Source: CAWJKP01 sp963843465 (GTDB lineage: Bacteria > Planctomycetota > Planctomycetia > Pirellulales > Thermoguttaceae). Taken from it: a DNA stretch of 64,000 bases. Both the position numbers and the translations under genes were made by a program. The stretch lies in contig CAWJKP010000003.1 in assembly GCA_963843465.1 (NCBI GenBank), positions 124,001 through 188,000 of the forward strand, given 5' to 3'. The notes beneath the pieces were generated by a model that did no database searches, was not told where the DNA came from, and saw only the letters and a program-made list of their open reading frames with translations. Below, one piece after another: positions 16,685 through 26,628 of the stretch; the first letter of the stretch is position 1, and every line of letters begins with the position of its first letter.

Positions 16685-17167
16685 CTACTTATCTTTTTGC
16701 TGCCGCATTTTCTTGAGGAGACGCTCGTGGAGCCTCCGAGCACCCTCGACTGGTGGCGGGGCAACGCGATCGAAGTATTCCAGCGCCTGCCTCTGCAACT
16801 CAGCCAATTCTCGCGACTCGGCGGGCTGAAGCGTGCCTTGAATCATCTTGTCAATAAGCTCGCAGCGACGAGCATCCTTCTCCGCACTCCACGGCTCGTC
16901 CCTTTGGCCCTGGGGTTGTTTCGCTGCTTCCGATACCTCGTCCCAAGCGGGCGGCTTCGCCTTCCGCTTGAACGCCAGAAGCTTCACCACCACCTTGTCG
17001 CCGATTTCCGGGACGTACCCAGGCAAGAATTGCGATGACTGGTAGATCCGTTCAAGGCGGCCCTCGTCGGTCTCAAAGAGAACTCTAATACCGTCCCCTG
17101 TAACGTCAACGACCTCACCGCCCAGCGACTCCATCTTGAGAGACTCGAAACTTGGGAGATTGGTCAT
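16685..17167 (-). CDS. Hypothetical protein upstream of the HNH nuclease
   Basis: Protein of 160 aa. I do not recognise the family. The N-terminal half looks beta-rich (EVVDVTGDGIRVLFETDEG, GDKVVVKLLAFKRK), perhaps a small SH3- or S1-like barrel. The C-terminal half is strongly charged and helical (ELIDKMIQGTLQPAESRELA; RLHERLLKKMRQQKDK), and a short part of it resembles the sequence-neutral linker helices of TA antitoxins. It ends 13 bp before the HNH gene, so the two are probably co-transcribed and may work together. No catalytic motif is visible. Confidence 0.6.
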   Translation of the reverse strand: MTNLPSFESLKMESLGGEVVDVTGDGIRVLFETDEGRLERIYQSSQFLPGYVPEIGDKVVVKLLAFKRKAKPPAWDEVSEAAKQPQGQRDEPWSAEKDARRCELIDKMIQGTLQPAESRELAELQRQALEYFDRVAPPPVEGARRLHERLLKKMRQQKDK

Positions 17168-17599
17168 GGCATTATCCGGTGTTCCGACGTATCGCGATGC
17201 AACTGCTGTACGCTCCGTGGGACGTTTGCCTTCTTCCGTAGTTTATCCTCGGACTGCGGCGCGGGGAAGATGCACCGCCCGAACCTGCTCGAAAGACTGC
17301 CTTTGCCGCGCGTCGCTCGCGGAAGTCCTAGCCGGTATTTCTCACCAGTTCTTCGTAGCATGGGCATTCTTGCCCGTGTTTTCTGCATCACACGGGCAAG
17401 AATGCCCATGCTACGTCCGCCGGCATTTCGTCGGCAATTCTCCCCGTGTGGTGGGAAATACGGGCTAGGATGGAGGAATCATTCCCCGCGTTCCCTCACC
17501 CTCACACCCCCTCGGAGGGGGATGCAACCTCGACGCAAAACGGGAGCGAAATGATTCCGCCATGCCGCCGCGGCGGACGCAACTCTCGGCCAGCCATGA
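17168..17599. repeat. Gap with REPIN GTAGCATGGGC
   Basis: No gene seen. A near-perfect palindrome at 17355-17414 starts GTAGCATGGGCATTCTTGCC and ends GGGCAAGAATGCCCATGCTAC, with a hairpin inside each arm. Near 17496-17520 there is a diverged copy of the CCTCACCC/GGAGAGGG repeat. The rest is unstructured. Confidence 0.7.
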
Positions 17600-19060
17600 T
17601 TACTGGCCCTTGACCGGCTTCTGCACAGCGGGTTTCGGCTCCGTGAGGCGGACGGCGGCCAGCAGGGCTTCGTCGGCCTTGTTGAAGCGGAGAAGGAGAC
17701 GGCTCTCGACGGTGAAAATGAAGACCACCTGGCGGCCGTACTTGTCGGCCACGAGGTAGTAGATCCACCGGATGGGCACATCCTGCTCGACGCCGTCGGC
17801 CACCACGTGGGAAACCTGGTAGCCGAGGATGTTGGACCCCTGGCCGGCCTCGATCAGGGCCTTGAAGTTTTTGCCCAGCGCCTTGCGGACGTCCGCCTGG
17901 AACTCCTCGAGGGTGGCCGTCTTGCCGGGGACCGCGTTGGGCAGCGTGGCGACGTTGCACTGGGCCAAAAGCTCCCCCTTGTCGATCAGCCGCAGGGTGG
18001 CCAGCTCCTTCTCGTCCCGGACCAGGAACCAGCGAACATCGTGCAGCAGCCGCCAACCCCCGGCCGGCGACTCGTAGGCCAGTTGGAGAAGCTCCGGCGT
18101 GGGCTTCAAGGCCAGGTCCTTCAAGGCGGCGTCGGCCAGCCGCGGGGCGTCCGCGCCCGGGGTAATCGTCATCTGTACGCGGGCGGTCACCTCCAGCCCG
18201 GGCCCGACGTGGCCGATCGAGCGGTCCTCTTTGACCAGGATCCCGAACCAAGTGATCCGGCCGGTGTCTAATTGAAAGCGGTACTTGGCCTTGACCTCGA
18301 TCGAGGTGGAGACGCCTTCGATGGCCCCTTCGACGTGGCCGTTGATCTCCACCCGGGCGGTCCCCTGGGCAACGGAGACCAACGTGCTTTGAAGGTCGTT
18401 CTGGGCGACAACGTCAAGACCCAGCAGCGCGGTCACCAGGTTGGTCGAGTGTTTCCAACTCTCGCCCACCCCAACGGCCTTCTCCGGCAGCAGCCGATCC
18501 AAGAGCAGGCTGTTGCCAAACAGGTCGACGAGCTCGAGTTCGTTGCGGGTCAGCGGGCCGGCGGGACTGTAGAGGTTCACATGGGGCGGCGCGATCAGCA
18601 CGCCGATGGTCGTCCTCTGGTCGCGGAGCGTATGTTGCTCGCGGTCGTTGTCCACCTGGATAGCGGCGGCCGCCTTTTGATAGCAGCGGATCGATCGCCA
18701 GGGACCGGCATCCGCAGAGGCATATTCGAGGGTTCTTTCGTCGTAGTGCAAGCTCGCCTGGACGCTCGTCTTCTGACGTTGGATGGCAGTACCGTCCTTG
18801 GGCTTAGCGCTGGGGATCTTGAGGTCTCCGCCCATGTCCATCGCCGTCTCAACGTGGTCCACGCTTCCCACAGTCCTGGAAGAGTGAAGCGTATAGCTGG
18901 CCGGCGAGTCGGCCGCATTGGCTATCCGGGGATTGAAAACCGAAAGCACCAGCAGCAAGAGGGCGTGGTGCACGATCGTCCGCTGGTGCAGTTGTGGTCG
19001 CCGTGAGACGCTACCAAGTGTGTCTTTTCGCAACATAAACCAACTACTCATTTTTCCCAT
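17600..19060 (-). CDS. Secreted protein of unknown function
   Basis: Up to 486 aa. A basic start and a hydrophobic stretch (HHALLLLVLSVFNPRIANA, about residues 31-49) form a signal peptide ending ANAADSP, so the protein is exported. The mature part alternates beta strands with no motif I recognise. It contains EVKAKYRFQLDTGRITWFG in the middle and a C-terminal segment with LLHDVRWFLVRDEKELATL and WIYYLVADKYGRQVVFIFTV, a form reminiscent of lipoprotein-carrier or DUF-type sandwich domains. The start is uncertain: in-frame ATGs lie at 19060, 19051 and 19036. It is monocistronic, next to a repeat-filled gap. Probably a planctomycete-specific family. Confidence 0.65.
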   Translation of the reverse strand: MGKMSSWFMLRKDTLGSVSRRPQLHQRTIVHHALLLLVLSVFNPRIANAADSPASYTLHSSRTVGSVDHVETAMDMGGDLKIPSAKPKDGTAIQRQKTSVQASLHYDERTLEYASADAGPWRSIRCYQKAAAAIQVDNDREQHTLRDQRTTIGVLIAPPHVNLYSPAGPLTRNELELVDLFGNSLLLDRLLPEKAVGVGESWKHSTNLVTALLGLDVVAQNDLQSTLVSVAQGTARVEINGHVEGAIEGVSTSIEVKAKYRFQLDTGRITWFGILVKEDRSIGHVGPGLEVTARVQMTITPGADAPRLADAALKDLALKPTPELLQLAYESPAGGWRLLHDVRWFLVRDEKELATLRLIDKGELLAQCNVATLPNAVPGKTATLEEFQADVRKALGKNFKALIEAGQGSNILGYQVSHVVADGVEQDVPIRWIYYLVADKYGRQVVFIFTVESRLLLRFNKADEALLAAVRLTEPKPAVQKPVKGQ

Positions 19061-19540
19061 CTTGCCGGCCCAACTGATCGGGCTTGGCTACCAGGCGGGT
19101 GTATTGACTGTTTTCCGCAGATTGGCTCCGATAGTAGATTAAGCGACCTGGTGGGGTGTTGTCCACGTCGGTTTTTACCAAATGGCCAGGGTTCGGCCAC
19201 CGCCGCGGTAGGGTTGGCTCAGACGCAGGCGTCGCCAAGCCATAGACCCGTGTGGGGCTAGAGGGCGTGTAGCAGGCACACTCCGTGTGCCGTCCGCTCA
19301 ACATAGACCCGTGTGGGGCTAGAGGGCGTAGTGTGGATTAGGCTGGTCGTCAGTGTGTAGCAGGCTTGGTTCGCAAGAACACCCGTAGCTATGGGTAGTT
19401 TTCGACTACCGCTGTGGAGTTTTTTCTTTGGATTTTTTGACGACGGTCGGATTTTTGCGGGCGGAAGCTGCTAGAATTCTCGGTTAATTGCTAGATCGCG
19501 GGAAGGAAGCAGAGTAGGCCCTCCAGGAGGGGGGACGCGG
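19061..19540. repeat. Gap with a REP arm flanked by a 27-bp direct duplication
   Basis: No gene seen. One GGCACAC-family arm (about 19268-19300) lies between two near-identical copies of a sequence starting ATAGACCCGTGTGGGGCTAG (19242-19268 and 19304-19330). This is the footprint expected if the arm inserted with a long target duplication. The promoter of the sigma-factor gene should lie in 19400-19540, which includes an AT-rich stretch and the ribosome-binding site AGGAGG. Confidence 0.65.
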
Positions 19541-21219
19541 ATGCATACCGATTACGTGAATCCGGCTATTCGGCAGCTCCGGGATCAGCAGGTTCGCTTT
19601 GCGCCTCGCGAGAAGAAGATTGAGCAAGTCAATCGGGCGGAAAAGCTTCTCGGCGAATTAGAAGCCGCTCGGACCTATACCTACGAATATCTCTGCTACC
19701 GGATCACCAACTACCGGCCGGAGTCGTATCCCAGCTTGAAATTGTCGGGCGGGGAGGCCAGCCACGACCTGCAGTTGTTCGTGGAGGATCTCTCCGACGC
19801 GGCGAATATCAGCGCGGAGGCCGCGGGCGAGCGGGTGCTGACCATCGACGAGCTGAGCAGGCAGTTCCAGGTCTCCACCAAGACCATCTCCCGCTGGCGG
19901 CGGCAGGGTTTAGTGAGCCGGCGTTTCGTCTTCGACGGCCGCAAGCGGGTGGGGTTCCTGGAGAGCTCCGTGGAGCGCTTCGTGCGGAAGAATACCGAGC
20001 GGGTTCGCCGCGGGGCGCACTTCAGCCAACTGACCCAGCGCGAGCGGCAGCGGATCATCGATCGGGCGCGGCGCTGGCCCGCGCCGGCGGCTGCCCGGCG
20101 GAGGTGAGCAGGCGTTTGGCCCGCGCCACCGGCCGCAGTGTGGAGACCATCCGTTACACGCTCAAGCAGTTCGACCACGATCATCCCGAGCTGGCAATCT
20201 TCCCGGACAACACCGGTCCGTTGCGCGACGAGACGAAGCGGAAGATTTACCAGCAGTACCGCCGCGGCGAGGCGGTCGAGGCGCTGGCCAAGAAGTTCTG
20301 CCGTACGAAGACCAGCATCTACCGCGTGATCGGCGAGATGCGCGCCCGTCGGATCTGGGAATTGCCGTTGGACTGCATTCCCAACGGGGAGTTTGCCGCA
20401 ATCCGCGGCGACAAGCGCGAGCGCGAGGTGCTCGGTCCGATTCCGCCCGGCGACGCGCCGCTGAAGCGCGGCCGGCTGCCCAGCGGTCTGCCTCCGTACC
20501 TGGCGAGCTTGTACGAGGTGCCGTTGCTCTCGCGGGAGCAGGAGGGGCACCTGTTCCGCAAGATGAATTACCTGAAATACAAGGCCAGCGAGCTGAGAAA
20601 GGGGCTGGACCCTTCGCGGCCCAAGAGCAGCCTGATGGATCAGATCGAGCGGCTGTACGAGGAGTTGGTGGGCGTTAAGAATGAGATTATCTCGGCCAAC
20701 TTGCGGCTGGTGGTCTCGATCGCCAAGCGGCACGTCGGTCCGGTGGAGAACTTTTTCGAGCTGGTTTCCGACGGCAACATGTCGCTGATCCGGGCGGCGG
20801 AGAAGTTCGACTACGCGCGGGGCAACAAGTTCAGCACCTACGCGAGCTGGGCCATCATGAAGAACTTCGCCCGCACGATCCCCGACGAGCACCGTCACCG
20901 GGACCGCTACCGCACGAGCAATGCGGAGATGTTCAGCGCCACGGAAGACGTTCGCAGCGACCAGTTTGAGCAGGAGTCGGCGCAGAATCAGCGGGAGTCG
21001 CAGGTCGAAAAAATCCTCGAACGGCTTGACCAGCGGGAGCAGCAGATTATCATCAGCCGTTTTGGCCTTCAGCGGGGCCACGAGCCCTTGACGCTCAAAG
21101 AGGTGGGAGCGGAGCAGGGGGTGACCAAGGAACGGATCCGCCAGATCGAGGCCCGGGCGCTGGACAAGCTGCGGAAAGCGGCCCACGAGGAAAAGATCGA
21201 GATCCCCGGGCTGGACTGA
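19541..21219 (+). CDS. Sigma-70 family RNA polymerase sigma factor with N-terminal HTH (frameshift)
   Basis: The first frame (188 aa) contains a helix-turn-helix, LTIDELSRQFQVSTKTISRW, followed by RRQGLVSRRFVFDGRKRVGF, like DNA-binding excisionase or MerR domains. The second frame holds sigma region 2 (NLRLVVSIAKRHVG, YARGNKFSTYASWAIMKNFA) and region 4 (QIIISRFGLQRGHEPLTLKE, TKERIRQIEARALDKLRKAA). Region 3 and region 1.1 seem absent. One missing G at 20070-20071 (GGGCGCT read as GGCGCT) restores RALARAGGCPAEVSRRLARA across the break and a 559-aa protein, so the two frames are one gene. It precedes the tRNA-tuf cluster. Its promoter specificity is unknown. Confidence 0.85.
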
Positions 21220-21400
21220 GTGGCGTTTTTCGCAAGGGACTTCAGGGTCCGGGGGGATCGGCTGGACAAGCCCACCGCGGCCGGCGTTTTCCCGCCGCTT
21301 GCGCCTAAACCCGGAAGAGTCCAGATTTTTCTCCCCAGCCAGCCTTGCAAGGGACGGCCGGACGGGTATATTAAATGATTCGCGTGTCGGGCCCCAGCCG

Positions 21401-21473
21401 GCTAGCGTAGCTCAATCGGCAGAGCAGCTGATTTGTAATCAGCAGGTTGTGGGTTCAAGTCCCTCCGCTAGCT
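21401..21473 (+). tRNA. tRNA-Thr (TGT)
   Basis: Acceptor GCTAGCG pairs with CGCTAGC; anticodon loop TTTGTAA gives TGT; T loop TTCAAGT. CCA is not encoded. First of four tRNAs preceding tuf, the same Thr-Tyr-Gly-Thr-tuf order as thrU-tyrU-glyT-thrT-tufB of enterobacteria. Confidence 0.96.
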
Positions 21474-21585
21474 CGTGACGGAAACCCCGGGGGCAGTTTA
21501 GGTTAGGGACGAGTAGATAACGCGGCAAGCCGGTGAGCTTTGGGGTGCCTCGGGCACCCGAGGCGGAAGATTGGCAGTGAAAAGC

Positions 21586-21668
<83 letters not shown>

Positions 21669-21728
21669 CTGGAGCCAGGCAAGGAACTACAATCATACCC
21701 GCCGCGTGGTTAACCCCATGAGTGGAAC

Positions 21729-21799
21729 GCGGGTGTAGCTCAATGGTAGAGCAGTAGCCTTCCAAGCTACTCACGAGGGTTCGATTCCCTTCACCCGCT
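21729..21799 (+). tRNA. tRNA-Gly (TCC)
   Basis: Acceptor GCGGGTG pairs with CACCCGC; anticodon loop CTTCCAA gives TCC; T arm GAGGG-TTCGATT-CCCTT. CCA is not encoded. Confidence 0.96.
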
Positions 21800-21882
21800 T
21801 AGGGCCTGTAAAACCATGAGTTGGGCAAATAGGAAAGAGCAACCAAGCGAAGCGCCGTTACCGCCCCTTGGGGGAGAAATCG

Positions 21883-21955
<73 letters not shown>

Positions 21956-22040
21956 CCTCGTGTCGCACAGTCGCAGAAGTTTCGTCCAAGTTATTCCAAC
22001 ACCTACCCGCTAGCTCGAATGCAGGGAGATACAGACAGAA

Positions 22041-23240
<1,200 letters not shown>

Positions 23241-23242
23241 CC

Positions 23243-23296
23243 GTTAGCCCCGGCGGCCACGCCGGATTGAAGCGTAAGCCCCGGCGGCCACGCCGG
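23243..23296 (+). repeat. Two tandem short REPs, GTTAGC family
   Basis: Copies at 23243-23265 and 23274-23296, both starting G(T/A)AGCCCCGGCGGCCACG-like, separated by 8 bp. They begin 2 bp after the tuf stop and precede tRNA-Trp. Confidence 0.75.
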
Positions 23297-23315
23297 AACG
23301 TCGAACCGCGGTTTC

Positions 23316-23388
23316 AGGGGTGTAGCTCAATTGGTAGAGCACCGGTCTCCAAAACCGGCGGTTGGGAGTTCGAGTCTCTCCGCCCCTG
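23316..23388 (+). tRNA. tRNA-Trp (CCA)
   Basis: Acceptor AGGGGTG pairs with CGCCCCT; anticodon loop CTCCAAA gives CCA; T loop TTCGAGT; discriminator G. It lies 55 bp before secE, the usual tufB-trnW-secE order. Confidence 0.96.
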
Positions 23389-23443
23389 CCATGAAACGGC
23401 CAGCCAGTTCCAGCCCAGTTTCCCCAGCTTGCCACGGATCGCA

Positions 23444-23854
23444 ATGAACGCCTTTTTCGAGGAGATCTTCCACACCCGCATCTACAAGCGAAGCCAGGGG
23501 CGAATCACCCGGCAGGTGACCTTCTTCGCGATGGCTATTGCCGTGTTGGCGGTGGCGTATCGGCTGAGCGATACCATGTCCGAGACGAAAGCGGCGCTGT
23601 ACCTCGGGGTGCCGGGGCTGCTGGTTCTGATCGGAGTGTGGATCTGCTACCGGATCGTGAACTTGCCGGCGTTTGCCGACTTCCTGATTGCCGTGGAAGC
23701 GGAGATGAACAAGGTCTCCTGGCCCAGCCGGGGAGAGTTGTACCGCCATTCGGTCGTCGTTCTGGTGGTGCTATTCATGTTGACGGTCGTGCTTTTCGGG
23801 TTCGACATCGTTTGGGCCAAGATTTTCCAGGTGTTGCGAGTGATACCCCGGTGA
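23444..23854 (+). CDS. secE: Preprotein translocase subunit SecE
   Basis: Protein of 136 aa, inner-membrane subunit that clamps SecY. There are three predicted membrane segments: about residues 26-42 (VTFFAMAIAVLAVAYRL), 50-70 (LYLGVPGLLVLIGVWICYRI) and 104-125. The conserved amphipathic motif precedes the last: EMNKVSWPSRGELYRHS at about 88-104. Many bacteria have a single-span SecE; this is the longer form. The frame is open far upstream, through the tRNA, and ATG 23444 is the first sensible start. nusG follows after 86 bp. Confidence 0.92.
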   Translation: MNAFFEEIFHTRIYKRSQGRITRQVTFFAMAIAVLAVAYRLSDTMSETKAALYLGVPGLLVLIGVWICYRIVNLPAFADFLIAVEAEMNKVSWPSRGELYRHSVVVLVVLFMLTVVLFGFDIVWAKIFQVLRVIPR

Positions 23855-23940
23855 CCCCTGCCTCGGGGCAACGGCGGGTGAGATTAGCGAAGGGTAACGT
23901 TTGTTTCCTCGGAAACCGTGTTGGAAATCAGGGAATCGCC

Positions 23941-25271
23941 GTGACTGACGAGCCGAACCATCCGATCGACGAGCCGGCCGGTGCGCTCGAAGGCGGGACG
24001 GTGCTGCCTCCGGCTGGGGAAGCTCCGTTGCCCCCCGCGGTCCCTGCGGAGACAGCCGCGCCTCCGCCTGCGCCGGCAGCAGCGGTGCCGGCGGAAACCG
24101 CCTCGCCCGTCGCGCAAGCCGGCGTGGCCGCCGGGGCTAACGAAAGCCAGCCGTCCGCGCCGGAAAAGGCGGCGGCGGACACCGGTCTGGCCGCCGGGGC
24201 TAACGTCCCGGAAGCGGCGGCGCCGGATCAGCATGCCGTGCCCCAAGCCATTGTGCCGCAACCCGCTGCGCCGCAAGCCGCCGAGGGTACCAGTCCTGGT
24301 GCTGATGAGGCGCCCGAGCCACCCGCCCCCGCGGTCACGCCTGTCGAGAGCGGCAACGGTACGTTGCCGTCGGCTCCCCCGCCGGCCGGTACGTTGCCGT
24401 CGGCTCCCCCGCCGGCCGGTACGTTGCCGTCGGCTCCCCCGCCGGCCGGTACGTTGCCGTCGGCTCCCCCGCCGGCCGGTACGTTGCCGTCGGCTCCCCC
24501 GCCGGCCGGTACGTTGCCGTCGGCTCCCCCGCCGGCCAAAGAGGCCGCGACAGCGGAGATTCCCGCGGACAAGCTGGAAGTTGAGTCGCTCGTCGCCTTG
24601 CGGCGAACTCCGGCCAAACCGGCCAAATCGGGCGGCAAGAAGGCCAAGGCCGCGGCGAAACCGGCCGCGGCGAAACCGGCCGCGGCGAAACCGGCCGTGG
24701 AGCCGGCGGCGGAACCGGCGGTGCCGGCGCCCAAGTCGGAAAACATGAATTGGTTCATCCTCAAGGTCCAGAGCAACCGCGAGGACTCGATCCGCGAGGG
24801 ATTGCTCCGCCGCGTGGCGATCGCCGGGCTGGATTACTTCTTCGGTGAGGTGATCGTGCCCACCGAGAAGGTCACGGAGGTCAAGCAAGGCCGCAAGCGG
24901 GTCACCAAGCGGAAGCTCTATCCGGGCTACCTGGTGGTGCAGATGGAGATTAACGACGACACCTGGTTCCTGGTCCGCGAGACGCCGGGCATCGGCGACT
25001 TCACGGGAGCGGCCGGGCGCCGACGCCCATGTTGCCCCACGAGGTCAACCGTATTCTGCAGCGATCGGAGGAGAAGACCGACCAGGCCCCCAAACTGGAC
25101 ATCCGCGTGCACGCGGGCGATCGCGTGAAGATCAACGAGGGGACTTTCGAGAACTTCGAAGGCGAGGTGGACAACATCGACGCGACCAACGGTCGCGTGA
25201 CGGTGATGATCAATATTTTCGGGCGGAGTACGCCCGTCGAGTTGGAATATTGGCAGATCGAAGGCCTCTAG
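23941..25271 (+). CDS. nusG: Transcription antitermination factor NusG with a long N-terminal extension (frameshift)
   Basis: The core NusG starts at about residue 269: NGN domain MNWFILKVQSNREDSIREGL, KLYPGYLVVQMEIND, then the KOW domain VHAGDRVKINEGTFENFEGE and the end VELEYWQIEGL. One missing C at 25020-25021 (GGGCGCCG for GGGCGCCCG) splits them; restored length is about 443 aa. The 268 residues before NGN are Pro/Ala/Lys-rich and probably disordered. They include six GTLPSAPPPA repeats, a KPAAA run, and two in-frame REP copies read as GVAAGAN and GLAAGAN. GTG 23941 is the likely start; starting at ATG 24745 would give a normal-sized NusG. It binds RNA polymerase and couples it to ribosomes or Rho. 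Confidence 0.9.
24361..24540 (+). repeat. Six perfect 30-bp tandem repeats inside nusG
   Basis: Unit ACGTTGCCGTCGGCTCCCCC followed by GCCGGCCGGT; the last copy ends AAA instead of GGT. All copies are otherwise identical at nucleotide level, so the array expanded recently and is likely to vary in length. It encodes TLPSAPPPAG in frame. Confidence 0.97.
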
Positions 25272-25408
25272 TGAAGGTAGTAGGCACACGCCGTGTGCCG
25301 TAACTAGTGAACGTAGTAGGCACACGCCGTGTGCCGTAACTAGTGAACGTAGTAGGCACACGCCGTGTGCCGTAACCGGCGGACGGCACACGGCGTGTGC
25401 CTGCTATA
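25269..25408. repeat. Tandem array of GGCACAC-family REPs between nusG and rplK
   Basis: Three 36-bp direct repeats (25269, 25305, 25341), each containing GTAGTAGGCACACGCCGTGT, then one inverted arm ending GGCGTGTGCCTGC at 25401. The first unit contains the nusG stop codon. It lies within the ribosomal operon, 13 bp before the rplK start. Confidence 0.85.
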
Positions 25409-25421
25409 ATTAGGGTGACGT

Positions 25422-25859
25422 ATGGCCAAGCAACTGGTAGGGACCGTGAAGTTTCAGGTGCCGGGCGGACAGGCGACGCCGGCCCCGCCGGTAGGCACCT
25501 CGTTGGGCCGCTTCGGCATCAATCTCGGGCAGTTCGTGCAGCAATTCAACGAGCGGACCCGGGAGCACCAGGGGATGCGGGTGCCGGTGGTGGTCAAGGT
25601 CTACAGCGACCGCACCTTCGAGATGGAGACCAAGAGCCCGGTCGCCGCCGACCTGTTGAAGCAGGCGGCGGGGATTGCCAAGGGCGCCGGGGCCACGCCG
25701 CGGGACAAGGTCGGCACGGTGACCCGGGCCCAGTTGGACGAGATCGTCAAGAAGAAGGCCAAGGACCTCAATGCCCGCGACCCGGAGCACGCCCGGCGGA
25801 TGATGGAAGGCGCCGCCCGCAGCATGGGGCTGGAACGTCGTGGACTGAGTTCGCAATAG
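25422..25859 (+). CDS. rplK: Ribosomal protein L11
   Basis: Protein of 145 aa that binds the GTPase-associated centre of 23S rRNA. Signature residues: MAKQLVGTVKFQVPGGQATP (Pro-rich N-terminal domain), GTSLGRFGINLGQFVQQFN, VPVVVKVYSDRTFEMETKSP and the C-terminal RNA-binding ARRMMEGAARSMGLE. It heads the rplKAJL group. rplA follows after 76 bp, most of it palindrome. Confidence 0.97.
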   Translation: MAKQLVGTVKFQVPGGQATPAPPVGTSLGRFGINLGQFVQQFNERTREHQGMRVPVVVKVYSDRTFEMETKSPVAADLLKQAAGIAKGAGATPRDKVGTVTRAQLDEIVKKKAKDLNARDPEHARRMMEGAARSMGLERRGLSSQ

Positions 25860-25864
25860 AAACG

Positions 25865-25923
25865 GAGGGTGGGCTTTGGCCCGCCTTACAGGAGCCGCAA
25901 GGCGGGCTGAAGCCCACCCTACA
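25865..25923. repeat. REPIN, GGCGGGCT family, between rplK and rplA
   Basis: Starts AGGGTGGGCTTTGGCCCGCC and ends GGCGGGCTGAAGCCCACCCTAC. The left arm has GAGG where the family normally has GTAGG. Second copy at 42630-42694. Confidence 0.8.
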
Positions 25924-25935
25924 AGAGTACCGATC

Positions 25936-26617
25936 ATGGCTAAGCAATCGAAGCGTATGAAGACCCTGGCCGCCAAGGTTCCGAGCAAGAACGTCCTTGC
26001 CGCTTCCCGAGGCGGTGTCGCTGTTGAAGAGCTTCAACAACACGAAGTTCGACCAGTCGGTGGAGATCGCCATGCGGCTGGGACTGGACGCCAAGCAGGC
26101 GGACCAACTGGTCCGCGGATCAATTGTGTTGCCCAACGGCATCGGCAGGTCGTTGCGAGTGATCGTCTTCGCCAAGGGGGAGAAGGCCGACGAGGCCAAG
26201 GCCGCCGGGGCGGAGGAGGTCGGCGGGCCGGAACTGGCCGAAAGGATCAAGGGCGGCTGGACCGAGTTCAACGTCTGCATCGCGGCGCCGGACATGATGG
26301 GCGTGGTCGGCCCGCTGGGCAAGGTCCTCGGTCCCCGGGGCCTGATGCCCTCGCCCCGCGCCGGCACGGTCACCCCGGAGATCGCCAAGACCGTCAAGGA
26401 GTACAAGGCCGGCAAGGTCGAGTTCCGCAACGACGCCGGCGGGATCGTTCACGCCGTGGTCGGCAAGCTGAGCTTCGACGCGCCGAAGCTGGTCGAGAAC
26501 ATCCAGGCCTTCATCAACCACATCCAGGCGATCAAGCCGGCTGCCATCCGCGGGCAGTATATCAAGGGAATTACGATCAGCGGCACGATGACGCCCGGAG
26601 TGCGCATTGCCGCCTAA
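25936..26617 (+). CDS. rplA: Ribosomal protein L1 (single-base frameshift)
   Basis: About 226 aa. The first frame supplies MAKQSKRMKTLAAKVPSK, the second LPLPEAVSLLKSFNNTKFDQ, then SVEIAMRLGLDAKQAD, GSIVLPNGIGRSLRV, GVVGPLGKVLGPRGLMPSPR and SGTMTPGVRIAA. Removing one A from AAGAACGTCC at 25990-25991 joins them as SKTSLPLPEA, though other single-base fixes fit. L1 forms the ribosomal stalk that moves deacylated tRNA, and in many bacteria it represses its own operon by binding mRNA. An essential protein is unlikely to be truly broken, so sequencing error is favoured. Confidence 0.93.
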
Positions 26618-26628
26618 AGGTTGTCAAG

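Noticed and set aside
24361..24540. Regular repeats resembling a CRISPR array
   Set aside because: Units are contiguous, have no spacers, keep the nusG frame and encode a peptide repeat.
25010..25030. Programmed frameshifting in nusG or other split genes
   Set aside because: The breaks lack slippery heptamers with downstream pseudoknots, occur in many unrelated genes, and are fixed by adding or removing bases at GCGC or GACGTC.
25269..25408. 36-bp repeats resembling a CRISPR array
   Set aside because: No unique spacers between copies; the repeat matches the dispersed GGCACAC REP family and no cas gene is present.
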